Positions 9,513 through 19,266 are shown, counted from the stretch's first letter. The stretch: DNA of 64,000 nt from Paludibacteraceae bacterium (GCA_017454915.1 JAFTCC010000065.1:1-64000); one strand, 5' to 3'. A program made the numbers and translations. Notes: generated by a model from the sequence alone, not told the origin.

Positions 9513-10274
9513 ATGATTTATTTTCTTTCTGATGCCCATCTCGGCTCACGCATCTTACCTGACAAACAGGCTGCGCATAAGCAAGAACGCAAAGTTTGCG
9601 CAATGTTAAGGACGCTCGCCAAAGACGCAACTGAAATTTTTCTGCTCGGAGACATGATAGACTTTTGGTTCGAATACGCATACACAGTTCCCAAAGGGCA
9701 AACAAGATTTCTCGGAACTCTCGCCGAGATTGCTGACTCTGGCATTGTAGTACATTATTTCACTGGTAATCACGACATGTGGACTTATGGCTATCTGCAG
9801 GAAGAATGTGGCGTCATTGTCCATAAAAAGCCCGAATCTATAGAAATTAATGGGAAAAAATGTTTTTTAGCACACGGAGATGGACTTAAAGAAACTAATA
9901 CCGGGGTCAAAATCATTCAATGGATTTTCCATAGCGAAGTTTGCAAGAAACTTTTTTGCTTAATTCCATCTCGTTTTGGCATAAATTTTGGTCTATGGTG
10001 GTCAGCCAAGAATAGAACTAAAGAACTTCAATTGCATAACAGATATCGTGGAGAAAACAGTGAACGCCTCGTGCTGTTTGCAAAAGATGCGGAAAAGGTT
10101 GAACATCACGACTATTATATCTTTGGGCACAGGCACATCCTGCTTGACCTTATGATAAAAAAGGATTCAAGGGTAATCATTTTGGGGGACTGCATTAACG
10201 AGTTTTCATATGCGGCAATAGATGATAATGGGGATATTTCCCTACTCCATTTTGACGAAGAATCTTTACTATAA
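9513..10274 (+). CDS. lpxH: UDP-2,3-diacylglucosamine diphosphatase (calcineurin-like phosphoesterase)
   Basis: LpxH cleaves UDP-2,3-diacylglucosamine to lipid X and UMP in lipid A synthesis at the inner membrane face. The 253-residue protein carries all metallophosphoesterase motifs in order: DAHLGS, GDMIDFWFEY, GNHDMW, HGDG and GHRH. It is similar in length to E. coli LpxH (240). The start MIYFLSDAHLG puts the first metal-binding Asp at residue 7, as expected. It lies 32 bp upstream of moxR and may be read together with it. Confidence 0.88.
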   Translation: MIYFLSDAHLGSRILPDKQAAHKQERKVCAMLRTLAKDATEIFLLGDMIDFWFEYAYTVPKGQTRFLGTLAEIADSGIVVHYFTGNHDMWTYGYLQEECGVIVHKKPESIEINGKKCFLAHGDGLKETNTGVKIIQWIFHSEVCKKLFCLIPSRFGINFGLWWSAKNRTKELQLHNRYRGENSERLVLFAKDAEKVEHHDYYIFGHRHILLDLMIKKDSRVIILGDCINEFSYAAIDDNGDISLLHFDEESLL

Positions 10275-10305
10275 AATTCTGAATAAACTTAATTACATAC
10301 ATATT

Positions 10306-11304
10306 ATGTCGGAAACTACAATTGACATTCGTGAATTAAACGAAAGAATTGAGCGCCAAAGCGCTTTTGTTGATGCGCTCACAATGGGCATGAACAACAC
10401 CATTGTGGGGCAGAAGCATCTTATCGAGTCTCTTCTTATCGGATTGCTTGCTGACGGACACATTCTGCTCGAAGGCGTGCCGGGATTGGCTAAAACACTG
10501 GCAATCAAAACACTTGCCGACCTTATCAAAGCCGATTTCAGCCGAATACAGTTCACGCCAGACCTCTTGCCGGCTGACGTTATTGGAACAATGATCTATA
10601 GCCCAAGAACTGAAGAGTTCTCAATCAAAAAAGGTCCGGTATTCGCTAACCTCATACTTGCCGACGAAATCAACAGAGCACCGGCCAAAGTGCAAAGCGC
10701 GTTGCTTGAGGCTATGCAGGAAAGACAAGTTACTATTGGCGAAAAAACTTTCAAACTGCCCCAGCCTTTCCTCGTGTTGGCTACTCAAAACCCTATTGAG
10801 CAAGAAGGTACATATCCGCTCCCTGAAGCGCAAGTGGACAGATTTATGCTCAAAGTGGTTATTGACTACCCTGCCAAAGACGAAGAAAAAATCATCGTAA
10901 GACAAAATATCAGTCAGTCGGGCAACACTATTGCGGCTATGCTCAACACGGCTGACATCATTTCTGCAAGAGAAGTTGTTAAGCAAGTCTATATCGACGA
11001 AAAAATAGAAAAATACATTATTGACATTATTTTCGCCACGAGATACCCAGAACAATATGGCCTGCAAAATCTTAAAGAAATGATTTCATTCGGCGCCTCA
11101 CCGCGTGGAAGCATCAACCTGGCACTTGCGGCAAGAGCCTATGCTTTCATCAAAAGGCGCGGATATGTCATTCCGGAAGACATCAGGGCTGTGTGCTATG
11201 ACGTGCTCAGGCACAGAATTGGCATGAGCTACGAAGCTGAAGCTAATAACCTTACCAGCGAAGAAGTCATCACAGAAATCCTTAATGCGGTTGAAGTGCC
11301 CTAA
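10306..11304 (+). CDS. MoxR family AAA+ ATPase of the Bat operon
   Basis: This 332-residue AAA+ ATPase is the first gene of the aerotolerance cluster. It has Walker A in EGVPGLAKT (near residue 60), Walker B in ILADEINRAP, and the sensor region ATQNPIEQEGTYPLPEAQ. MoxR proteins act as chaperones with von Willebrand factor A partners, which are encoded just downstream (DUF58, BatA, BatB). The start MSETTIDIRELNER was chosen over an upstream frame that overlaps lpxH. A 90-bp gap follows before the DUF58 gene. Confidence 0.95.
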   Translation: MSETTIDIRELNERIERQSAFVDALTMGMNNTIVGQKHLIESLLIGLLADGHILLEGVPGLAKTLAIKTLADLIKADFSRIQFTPDLLPADVIGTMIYSPRTEEFSIKKGPVFANLILADEINRAPAKVQSALLEAMQERQVTIGEKTFKLPQPFLVLATQNPIEQEGTYPLPEAQVDRFMLKVVIDYPAKDEEKIIVRQNISQSGNTIAAMLNTADIISAREVVKQVYIDEKIEKYIIDIIFATRYPEQYGLQNLKEMISFGASPRGSINLALAARAYAFIKRRGYVIPEDIRAVCYDVLRHRIGMSYEAEANNLTSEEVITEILNAVEVP

Positions 11305-11394
11305 CCATTCACCCTGTCGTGCGGCCTAACCGATTGGGCTTTAAGCTAACAAATTGGCTGCGGCACTTACCACCTTATATAACTAACAAAAACA

Positions 11395-12258
11395 ATGGAA
11401 ACCTCCGAACTGATAAAAAAAGTACGCCGAATCGAAATTAAAACGCGAGGACTTTCGCAGAACATCTTCGCCGGAGAATATCATACTGCATTCAAAGGAA
11501 GAGGCATGACGTTCAGCGAAGTCCGAGAATATCAATACGGAGACGATGTAAGAAGTATCGATTGGAATGTGACCGCAAGATTCAACAAACCTTTTATTAA
11601 GGTCTTTGAAGAAGAACGGGAACTCACACTCATACTGCTTATTGACATTTCCGCAAGCCGCAATTTCGGCACCAAAGTGATGTACAAGAAGGACCTCATT
11701 GCCGAAGTTGCCGCTACACTCGCATTCTCAAGCCTGCAAAATAACGATAAAGTCGGCGTCATCATGTTTTCTGACAAAATTGAGAAATTCATTCCGCCTC
11801 AAAAAGGAAGAAAACATGTCTTGCATATTATTAGGGAATTGCTCGATTTTGAGCCACAAAGCAGTAAAACGGATATCGCAATGGCTTTGCAGTATTTCAC
11901 CAATGTCATCAAGAAAAGAAGCACCGCATTCCTCATTTCTGACTTCATTTGCGACAATTTCGAAAAAGCATTGATGATTGCAAACAGAAAGCATGACATC
12001 GCGGCTCTCGAAATTTCGGACCCGAGGGAAGACTATATGCCAAATGTCGGACTTGTCAAATTCAAAGACGCTGAAACTGGAGAAAGAATTTGGATTGACA
12101 CCAGCGACAAGCAGACAAGGGAAATGTACAACAAAAGGCAATTGCTAAGAAGAAACAAAAATTACGAAAGTTTTACTAAAGCTGGTGTTGACCACGTCAA
12201 CATGACTACCGATGGCGACTATGTCAAAGCGCTCATGAAACTTTTCAAAATGCGATGA
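11395..12258 (+). CDS. DUF58 domain protein (VWA-like) of the Bat operon
   Basis: This 287-residue cytoplasmic protein shows the DUF58 signature YGDDVRSIDWNVTARF (about residues 43-58). It is followed by a degenerate MIDAS-like motif LLIDISASRNF. DUF58 proteins always accompany MoxR ATPases and are thought to be their substrates or adaptors. The stop overlaps the earliest possible start of the next gene (ATGA), which indicates translational coupling. There are no membrane segments. Confidence 0.92.
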   Translation: METSELIKKVRRIEIKTRGLSQNIFAGEYHTAFKGRGMTFSEVREYQYGDDVRSIDWNVTARFNKPFIKVFEEERELTLILLIDISASRNFGTKVMYKKDLIAEVAATLAFSSLQNNDKVGVIMFSDKIEKFIPPQKGRKHVLHIIRELLDFEPQSSKTDIAMALQYFTNVIKKRSTAFLISDFICDNFEKALMIANRKHDIAALEISDPREDYMPNVGLVKFKDAETGERIWIDTSDKQTREMYNKRQLLRRNKNYESFTKAGVDHVNMTTDGDYVKALMKLFKMR

Positions 12259-12281
12259 TTTTTAACTTTCTACACCACACT

Positions 12282-13241
12282 ATGAAATGTAATGGTTTAA
12301 TAATATCGTTACTCATAACCACTTCAGTACTTAATGCACAGGCTAGACTTGCGCAAGTTGAACTTGACAGCACGGTTTGCGTTATTGGTGGGCAAGTCAA
12401 TATGTATATAACCGCACAAAATGACGAGGGCGACATTTTGTTCCCATCATTCAATGACACTCTCAACTCCGACATCGAAGTGCTCAGCGGACCGGTTATC
12501 GACACGCTAAACGAAAACAACTCGAAAAAATTAAAAGCCACATACACTCTGACTTGTTTCGAAGACTCGCTCTACTCTATCGCACAGTTGCCTGTCGTTA
12601 TGCAGCAAGATACCGTTTGGACTAACCCGGTTTCAATCAGATTTATACAACCATTCGAAATTGACACCACAAAACTCGCGCTGTTTGACATTAAACCTCC
12701 AATCGCACCACCATTCTATTGGAAGGGCTATGCTTTGGCTGCCGCTCTTATCTTATGCATTATCGGACTTCTCGTGGCTATTTGGCTACTCTTCAGAAAA
12801 TTCTTTGTCAAAGATGTCGTAATTGAAAAAATACCGCCACAAGTCAGAAGAAGAAACGCATACGATGTCGCAATCGGAGAGCTTAACAGGATTAAAGACG
12901 AAAAACGGTGGCAACAGCAGGGACAACAGAAAATTTATCATTCTGAAGTTACCGATGCTTTACGACAGTACATTGACGACCTATATGACATTGGTTGCAT
13001 GGAAATGCCTTCGTCTGAAATTCTGGCACACATGAAGGCATTGCTCAAAAATAATTCTGAAGCATATTCCGAGCTCAATTCAATACTAAATATCGCAGAC
13101 CTCGTAAAATTCGCCAAATACAATGCGCTTCCTGACGAAAATGAAAATGTCCTTAACAGCGCATATGATTTCGTCGAACGTACTAAACCCGCTCAAGAGG
13201 CTGATGACAGCCAATCAACTCAAGATAATTCTCTAAAATGA
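12282..13241 (+). CDS. Membrane protein of the Bat operon, function unassigned
   Basis: This 319-residue protein has a signal peptide (MKCNGLIISLLITTSVLNAQA). A roughly 130-residue periplasmic region looks beta-rich and BatD-like, starting ARLAQVELDSTVCVIGGQ. One transmembrane helix lies near residues 148-172 (ALAAALILCIIGLLVAIWLL), followed by a basic, helical cytoplasmic tail. The architecture resembles a shortened BatD: extracytoplasmic beta domain, one helix, cytoplasmic helical domain. I used the ATG at 12282 because it gives a clean signal peptide; 12255 is an alternative that overlaps the upstream stop. It overlaps batA by 4 bp. Confidence 0.8.
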   Translation: MKCNGLIISLLITTSVLNAQARLAQVELDSTVCVIGGQVNMYITAQNDEGDILFPSFNDTLNSDIEVLSGPVIDTLNENNSKKLKATYTLTCFEDSLYSIAQLPVVMQQDTVWTNPVSIRFIQPFEIDTTKLALFDIKPPIAPPFYWKGYALAAALILCIIGLLVAIWLLFRKFFVKDVVIEKIPPQVRRRNAYDVAIGELNRIKDEKRWQQQGQQKIYHSEVTDALRQYIDDLYDIGCMEMPSSEILAHMKALLKNNSEAYSELNSILNIADLVKFAKYNALPDENENVLNSAYDFVERTKPAQEADDSQSTQDNSLK

Positions 13242-14224
13242 CTTTCCTATCACCATCATATTTGTTCCTTCTGCTGCTGTTGGTGCCGGCTATCGCGTGG
13301 TATGTCAAAGAGTTGCGGAAGTCCGATGCCAGTTTGCAAATTTCGTCTGTCGCCAATTTCAAAGGAGCCAAAACATCATGGCGCATCGCATTAATGCATG
13401 TGCCGTTCGCCTTGTTCTGTGTGGCATTCACCGCACTGGCGGTTGCGCTTGCAAGACCACAAACTAAATTCTCATGGAACAAACAAAGCACAGAAGGCAT
13501 TGACATCATGGTCGCACTTGATATCTCTGGAACCATGCAAGCCGAAGACCTAAAGCCAAACAGATTAGAGGCGGCTAAAAACGTTGCTTCAGAATTTGTC
13601 ATGGCAAGACCTAACGACAATATCGGACTTGTTGTGTTTGCGGGAGAAAGTTTCACACAGTGCCCATTAACTACCGACCATAATGTACTCGTCAATCTGT
13701 TTCAAGCTGTTAAGTTCGGAATGATTGAAGACGGAACTGCTATCGGACTTGGAATTGCAAATGCGGTCAACAGGATGAAAGACAGCCCAACCAAATCAAA
13801 AGTCATTATCTTGCTCACCGATGGTAGCAACAATAGAGGAGACATATCACCGCAAACGGCTGCCGATATCGCTAAAACTTATGGTATAAGAATTTATGCC
13901 ATTGGAGTCGGCTCGCACGGACAAGTCAGAATGCCAGTGCAAGGCCCGTTTGGAACCGAATACATTACTATGGACTCCGAGTTCGACGAAAACACGCTCA
14001 AACAAGTCGCGGCAACAACTGGAGGTGAGTATTTCAGGGCTACCGACAACAAAACATTACAAGACATATATCAACAAATCGACCAATTAGAAAAAACAAA
14101 AATACATGTCAATGAATTTAGCAAACGTAACGAGGCATACGAAATGTTCGCTGCCATTGCGGCACTTGCTATCATCCTTCTGATACTTATTAAGAACTTT
14201 GTGCTTAAGTCCCTAACCAACTAA
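13238..14224 (+). CDS. batA: BatA, von Willebrand factor A membrane protein
   Basis: This 328-residue inner-membrane protein has two N-terminal membrane segments (about residues 5-22 and 52-72). A VWA domain follows with MIDAS motif ALDISGTMQAED (DxSxS is here DISGT) and downstream Thr/Asp residues in DGTAIGLGI and LLTDGSNNRGD. A C-terminal membrane helix (near 300-320) closes it. The N-terminal FLSPSYLFLLLLLVPA is typical of BatA. It is coupled to the preceding gene by a 4-bp overlap and precedes batB by 13 bp. In Bacteroides fragilis the bat locus is reported to affect aerotolerance. Confidence 0.93.
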   Translation: MTFLSPSYLFLLLLLVPAIAWYVKELRKSDASLQISSVANFKGAKTSWRIALMHVPFALFCVAFTALAVALARPQTKFSWNKQSTEGIDIMVALDISGTMQAEDLKPNRLEAAKNVASEFVMARPNDNIGLVVFAGESFTQCPLTTDHNVLVNLFQAVKFGMIEDGTAIGLGIANAVNRMKDSPTKSKVIILLTDGSNNRGDISPQTAADIAKTYGIRIYAIGVGSHGQVRMPVQGPFGTEYITMDSEFDENTLKQVAATTGGEYFRATDNKTLQDIYQQIDQLEKTKIHVNEFSKRNEAYEMFAAIAALAIILLILIKNFVLKSLTN

Positions 14225-14237
14225 AATCACTCATAAC

Positions 14238-15272
14238 ATGTTTCGTTTTGCTAATCCACAATATCTGCTGCTGCTCGCCATTATCCCGCTACTCATCGCG
14301 GCATACATCATTGTGTGCCGACGAAAAAAAATGTTACTGAAGACATTCGGGGACATGGCTATGCTGCAACAGCTTATGCCTAATAAATCTACTGTCAGAC
14401 CGGCAATAAAATTCACATTGCAAATACTTGCGTTTGCGGCTGTCATCTTTGCACTCGCAAGACCACAATTCGGGACAGCTCCTCAAACTATTAAGAGACA
14501 AGGCATTGAAATGATGATTGCTGTAGATGTGTCTAACTCCATGATGGCTGAAGACAAAACATCTATAGCACGACTTGACAGAGCTAAACAACTGCTGTCC
14601 AAAATAATTGACAACAACGCTGACGACAGAGTCGGACTTATTGTCTTTGCCGGAGACGCGTATATCCAGTTGCCAATAACTTGCGACTACATCTCAGCCA
14701 AAATGTATCTCAACAACATCAATACTAATGCTGTGCCCAGACAAGGTACCAACATTGAGGCGGCTATCAATATGGCTATCAATGCGTTTGGCGAACCTAA
14801 TGACAAATCTCGGGCAATAATAATCATTACTGATGGTGAAGATCACGACGGAAACGCTGAGCAAGCCGCTAAAGCCGCTAAAGAGGCGGGGATTGAATTG
14901 TTCATTGTCGGGATTGGGAAGACTGACGGAAGCCCTATCCCTATTCCTGGTAGCAGAGACTTCAAAAGAGACAATCAAGGCAATGTCGTTATCACTAAAC
15001 TTAACGAACAGATGTGCCAGCAAGTGGCACAAGCTGCGGACGGAATTTATGTCCATGCCGACAACACAAATTCTGCATTGAGGACCATAAACGCTGAAAT
15101 CGACAAATTGGCAAAAAGCGAAATTGAAACTAAAGTGTACGCTGCATATAATGAACAGTACCAGTCGTTCGTAGCCTTGGCAATAATCCTTTTGCTGATT
15201 GACTACATAATTCTTGGCAGAAAAAACAAACGTTTAAGCAAAATAAACCTTTTTGAAAGAAAAAATGCATAA
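14238..15272 (+). CDS. batB: BatB, von Willebrand factor A membrane protein
   Basis: This is a second VWA protein of 344 residues with the same layout as BatA. The MIDAS motif is complete here, AVDVSNSMMAED (DxSxS), followed by GTNIEAAIN and IITDGEDHDGN. It has two N-terminal helices (from FANPQYLLLLAIIPLLI) and one C-terminal helix. BatA and BatB are proposed to form a complex in the membrane with the TPR proteins BatC and BatE. The 3' end overlaps batC by 8 bp. Confidence 0.93.
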   Translation: MFRFANPQYLLLLAIIPLLIAAYIIVCRRKKMLLKTFGDMAMLQQLMPNKSTVRPAIKFTLQILAFAAVIFALARPQFGTAPQTIKRQGIEMMIAVDVSNSMMAEDKTSIARLDRAKQLLSKIIDNNADDRVGLIVFAGDAYIQLPITCDYISAKMYLNNINTNAVPRQGTNIEAAINMAINAFGEPNDKSRAIIIITDGEDHDGNAEQAAKAAKEAGIELFIVGIGKTDGSPIPIPGSRDFKRDNQGNVVITKLNEQMCQQVAQAADGIYVHADNTNSALRTINAEIDKLAKSEIETKVYAAYNEQYQSFVALAIILLLIDYIILGRKNKRLSKINLFERKNA

Positions 15273-15972
15273 ACATCTCTTAATAATATTTTTAATTTCG
15301 TTCGCCGCCTCGGCGAATCTGTGCGCCCAAAAGGAAAACAACATTATTCGCAAGGGCAACAAGGCATATCAGAAAGAACAATATGATGCCGCGGCCACTG
15401 AATACAAAAAAGCGCTGGAGCGAAACAGACACAGTTTTGCCGCTAAATTCAACATGGCTGACGCTTTGTTCAAACAAGAGAAATATGATGACGCGGCTAA
15501 ACTTTACCAAGATGCACTGGCGCTAATTGACTCAAAAACTAATAAAGACAGTGTTGCCGCGGCATACCATAACATCGGAAACTGCCATTTCGCAAAACAG
15601 CAATTTCAAGAAAGCGTGGAGGCATATAAAAAAGCACTGAGGGCAAACCCTACTGATGACGAAACAAGATACAACCTTGCTGTTGCTAAAATGATGCAAC
15701 AAAAACAAGAAGAACAACAACAGAATCAGCAGAACCAGAACCAACAACAACAGCAGCAGCAGCAACAAGAGAAGCAAGAGCAGGAACAAAATCAGCAGCA
15801 GCAAGAAGAGCAGCGACAACAAGACCAACAGCAGAACGAAAGCGACATGACGCAGGAAAAAGCTGAACGAATTTTACAGGCTCTCGAACAAGACGAAAAA
15901 GACACACAAGATAAAGTACAAGAGGCACAAAGAATGAAAGCGAATGGAAAACGTAACGAAAAAGATTGGTAA
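15265..15972 (+). CDS. batC: BatC, TPR protein with long Gln-rich tail
   Basis: This 235-residue exported protein begins with a signal peptide (MHKHLLIIFLISFAASANLCAQ). About three TPR units follow (residues 30-145, ending RANPTDDETRYNLAVAKMM). A very Gln-rich low-complexity segment (about 145-195) and a charged end complete it. I chose ATG 15265 over an upstream TTG. It overlaps batB by 8 bp and shares one base (TAATG) with batD. The Gln tract is encoded by mixed CAA/CAG and GAA/GAG codons, so it is a repeat prone to length change. Confidence 0.9.
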   Translation: MHKHLLIIFLISFAASANLCAQKENNIIRKGNKAYQKEQYDAAATEYKKALERNRHSFAAKFNMADALFKQEKYDDAAKLYQDALALIDSKTNKDSVAAAYHNIGNCHFAKQQFQESVEAYKKALRANPTDDETRYNLAVAKMMQQKQEEQQQNQQNQNQQQQQQQQQEKQEQEQNQQQQEEQRQQDQQQNESDMTQEKAERILQALEQDEKDTQDKVQEAQRMKANGKRNEKDW

Positions 15973-17846
15973 TGAATATGATGAATAAAAAAATAATAAC
16001 TATCCTATTTTTATTGTCGGCATTATTTGCTTTGCCGCTCATGGCGGATGTCGAATTTTCTGCGACCGGCCCATCTACGGTTGTTGTGGACAACCCTTTC
16101 CAAATTCACTACAGTGTCAATGACAAAGGACGTGACATTAGGCTGCCGCAGTTCAGCGACTTTGAAATCCTTGCTGGACCTTTCACCAGCACAAGCTCAA
16201 GCATGTCATTTATTAACGGGAAAAGAACATCAAGTTACGAGCAACGTTACACATATACAATTATCGCACACAAAGACGGAACATTTACCATTCCGCCGGC
16301 TCAAATAACTGTTGATGGAAATAAATACACCAGTAATGGACTAAAAATTAAGGTGCTCCCGCCTGACGACAATACCAATCAACAATCACAGTATTCTGGT
16401 GGAGGAAACCAGCAACAAAATACACAACAGCAAGCAAGGCAACTGCAAAACGAGAACGAATTTAACGCCGAAGTCGCTAATGATAATATCTTCATTCGCA
16501 CATCACTCTCAAAAACCAAGGTGCATGAGCAAGAATGCATACTGTTGACATACAAACTCTACTCTCTTGTCGATGTGCTTCAGTTCACAGGAAGCGACAT
16601 CCCTGATTTCACGGGATTTGTAAAACAGGAAATTGACCTGCCACGAAACACGCAGCTACAGGCTGAGCACTATAAAGGGAGAAATTATATGACCGCAACG
16701 CTTTATCAAGCGCTACTCTACCCACAACATTCCGGAACGCTGCAAATACCACAAGCAACTTTCGATGCTGTAGTCAGAGTGAGAAATCAAGCGCAGGCCA
16801 GAAGCATTTTCGATAGTTTCTTCGACTCATATGTCAATGTTAACAAAACTCTTAAAGCGCCAGGGGCTAAAGTTAATGTTGAGGCGTTACCAAAGGGGAA
16901 ACCCGCAGACTTTAGCGGAGCTGTGGGAACTTTTGACATCAAATCTGACATAAGTGCCACACAAGTAAAAAACAACGAAGCTGTTACTCTTAAAATCACC
17001 ATAAATGGTAATGGTAACCTCAAACTAATTAAAACTCCACAAATCACTTTCCCTGGTGATTTTGAAGTGTATGACCCTAAGGTTACTAACAATTTCCAGA
17101 CGAATACCAGTGGTCTTTCTGGCGCAAAAACCCTTGAGTATCTTTTCATTCCTCGCTCCAGCGGTACTTTCAACATTCCGGCTGTTCAGTTCTCATATTT
17201 TGACATTCAATCAAAAACGTATAAAACTCTTACGACCAAAGAATACACGCTCAATGTCGAAAAATCAGATGATGACACAAAAGAAGCCACTGTCAGCTCC
17301 TATGTCAATCAAAAAGAGGATGTTAAACAACTCGGCAGCGACATCAGATACATTCACACGGCCTCGATTGGCAACAGGCCCGGACAAGAGCTGTTCGGTA
17401 CTACTACTGCATTGCTCATGTTCCTCCTGCCACTGCTGATTGCACTCCTTACCGCTGTGGCATTACGCAAACATCTGCACGACATCAGAGACGTGGGAAG
17501 AATGAAAAATAAGAAGGCAAACAAAGTGGCGAAAAAAAGGCTTAAACTCGCTAAAAAATATGCTGACAGCAATGATAAAGAAAACTTTTATAACGAAATA
17601 CTAAGAGCATCATGGACGTATGTAAGTGATAAACTTAACATTCCTACTGCCGAACTCAACAAGTCAAACATTGCCGAAGCACTTAAACAAAAGGGTGTTA
17701 ACGAACAAATAATCAGTGAATTTAACGACCTTCTTAATGAGGCCGAATTTGCGAGGTTTGCACCTACACAAAATGACACTGCAATGATTGAACTTTACAA
17801 AAAAACCGCAGAACTGATTAGTAAACTCGAAAATGAAATTAAATAG
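15972..17846 (+). CDS. batD: BatD family protein
   Basis: This large exported protein of about 624 residues has a signal peptide (ILFLLSALFALPLMADVEF). Repeated beta-sandwich domains follow, with a Gln/Asn/Gly-rich linker near residue 140. One transmembrane helix lies near 475-500 (ALLMFLLPLLIALLTAVALR), and the cytoplasmic tail is helical. The domain order is that of BatD/BamD-like aerotolerance proteins. Starts at 15972, 15978 or 15981 are equally possible; the first shares a base with the batC stop. It precedes batE by 9 bp. Confidence 0.9.
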   Translation: MNMMNKKIITILFLLSALFALPLMADVEFSATGPSTVVVDNPFQIHYSVNDKGRDIRLPQFSDFEILAGPFTSTSSSMSFINGKRTSSYEQRYTYTIIAHKDGTFTIPPAQITVDGNKYTSNGLKIKVLPPDDNTNQQSQYSGGGNQQQNTQQQARQLQNENEFNAEVANDNIFIRTSLSKTKVHEQECILLTYKLYSLVDVLQFTGSDIPDFTGFVKQEIDLPRNTQLQAEHYKGRNYMTATLYQALLYPQHSGTLQIPQATFDAVVRVRNQAQARSIFDSFFDSYVNVNKTLKAPGAKVNVEALPKGKPADFSGAVGTFDIKSDISATQVKNNEAVTLKITINGNGNLKLIKTPQITFPGDFEVYDPKVTNNFQTNTSGLSGAKTLEYLFIPRSSGTFNIPAVQFSYFDIQSKTYKTLTTKEYTLNVEKSDDDTKEATVSSYVNQKEDVKQLGSDIRYIHTASIGNRPGQELFGTTTALLMFLLPLLIALLTAVALRKHLHDIRDVGRMKNKKANKVAKKRLKLAKKYADSNDKENFYNEILRASWTYVSDKLNIPTAELNKSNIAEALKQKGVNEQIISEFNDLLNEAEFARFAPTQNDTAMIELYKKTAELISKLENEIK

Positions 17847-17855
17847 CATAACAAT

Positions 17856-18605
17856 ATGAGAAAAGCAATAACCTTAATATCAATTATATTTCTCGGATTC
17901 GTCAATGTCTTGGCGCAGAATGCGTGGGATGAGGCGAACAGCCTATATGCCGCAGGCGACTATGAAAATGCTATCAGAACATATAAAAGCATTGAAGAAA
18001 ACGAGGGAGCGTCTGACGAACTTTATTATAATATCGGCAATGCATATTACAAACTCAATGACTATGCCAATGCCATCATATTCTACCGCAGGGCTTTAAA
18101 AATCAATCCCAGGCACGAAGATGCCATATTCAACATTAAAATGGCAAAAGCAAGGGTCAAGGACAACATCGAGGTAGAAAACGTTTTTTTCATCAAGTCA
18201 TGGGCGATAGCTTTTGTCGGATTGCAAAGTGCTAACATTTGGCTGATACAATCGGCCGTGTGCTTCGCGCTTGCGTTACTCGCCATCATTATTTTCCTAT
18301 TTGCCTCCGCTGTCGCAGCACGCAAAGCTGGCTTCTACTCAGCAGTGGTTTTTATTTTCTTGTTCTGTATTACGTTGGCATGCAGCATTGCAAAACATTA
18401 TGACGAAACAAACAAGGATGATGCCGTTATCACGGCAGGTTCGGTTACTCTCAAAAGTTCACCTGACCAGTCCGGGACAGACCTCTTCATACTTCATGCT
18501 GGAACTGAAGTGGAAATAAAAGAACAAGTCGGAGAATGGATTAACATTAGACTGGCAAATGGCGATATGGGGTGGACTATGTTACAAAACATCGAAAGAA
18601 TTTAA
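17856..18605 (+). CDS. batE: BatE, TPR and SH3-like membrane protein
   Basis: This 249-residue protein has a signal peptide or first helix (ITLISIIFLGFVNVLAQ) and two to three TPR units (DEANSLYAAGDYENAIRTYK, LYYNIGNAYYKLNDYANAI). Two transmembrane helices follow (about 125-180), with a C-terminal bacterial SH3 domain (from VTLKSSPDQSG to GDMGWTMLQNIE). This is the standard BatE arrangement. It closes the Bat group and is followed after 4 bp by the PAP2 gene. Confidence 0.92.
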   Translation: MRKAITLISIIFLGFVNVLAQNAWDEANSLYAAGDYENAIRTYKSIEENEGASDELYYNIGNAYYKLNDYANAIIFYRRALKINPRHEDAIFNIKMAKARVKDNIEVENVFFIKSWAIAFVGLQSANIWLIQSAVCFALALLAIIIFLFASAVAARKAGFYSAVVFIFLFCITLACSIAKHYDETNKDDAVITAGSVTLKSSPDQSGTDLFILHAGTEVEIKEQVGEWINIRLANGDMGWTMLQNIERI

Positions 18606-18609
18606 CTTT

Positions 18610-19266
18610 ATGTCTGCTGGCATACAATACCTTAACGACATTGACGGACAATTGTTGCTGCTAATCAACAATGCGCACAATAGTTTTTTTGACGAGTTTT
18701 TCTACACATTTAGCGGAAGACACGTTTGGATTGCGCTTTATGTAGCGTTAATTGCCTACTGTGTAATTAGATGGAAAGCCCAAGGGCTCTGGATTGTGTT
18801 GGCGCTAATAGCCAGCGTCGTACTCGCTGACCAAATTAGCGCACATTTAATAAAACCGCTTGTGTGCAGACTAAGGCCAACTCACGATCCTATTCTCGCT
18901 CAATATGTGCATCTCGTGCACGAATACCGTGGAGGACTATACGGGTTCGTGTCTTCGCATGCCGCCAACTGCTTTGCCATTGCCACACTTACAACTCTGT
19001 TCTCAAAAGATAGGTTGCTCGCGACAACACTATTCACATGGGCTTCAATTAACGCCTATTCAAGAATGTACCTTGGCGTGCACTACCCTGGCGATATTCT
19101 GTGTGGAACAATTATTGGAGTCTTAATCGCATTGTGCCTCTATGGTATCACTAAAAGGTGGCTCACATATAGCAAGGCGAATTACAACAACATAATAAAA
19201 TGGATTATTCCTGCCACATTTATTGCCACAATCATAATTATTATTCTATTATCTGCTTTATTTTGA
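18610..19266 (+). CDS. PAP2 family phosphatase
   Basis: This 218-residue inner-membrane phosphatase has five to six helices. The three acid-phosphatase motifs are present: KPLVCRLRPTHD, SSHAANCF (SSHA replaces the usual PSGH), and SRMYLGVHYPGD. Members dephosphorylate lipid phosphates such as undecaprenyl pyrophosphate, phosphatidylglycerophosphate or lipid A. Which one applies here is not determinable. It sits 4 bp after batE and is probably the last gene of that transcript. The rho promoter -33 element overlaps its stop codon. Confidence 0.9.
   Translation: MSAGIQYLNDIDGQLLLLINNAHNSFFDEFFYTFSGRHVWIALYVALIAYCVIRWKAQGLWIVLALIASVVLADQISAHLIKPLVCRLRPTHDPILAQYVHLVHEYRGGLYGFVSSHAANCFAIATLTTLFSKDRLLATTLFTWASINAYSRMYLGVHYPGDILCGTIIGVLIALCLYGITKRWLTYSKANYNNIIKWIIPATFIATIIIIILLSALF

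Noticed and set aside
15697-15843. Possible simple-sequence or non-coding repeat
   Set aside because: The CAA/CAG/GAA run is in frame inside batC, so it is a coding Gln/Glu tract.
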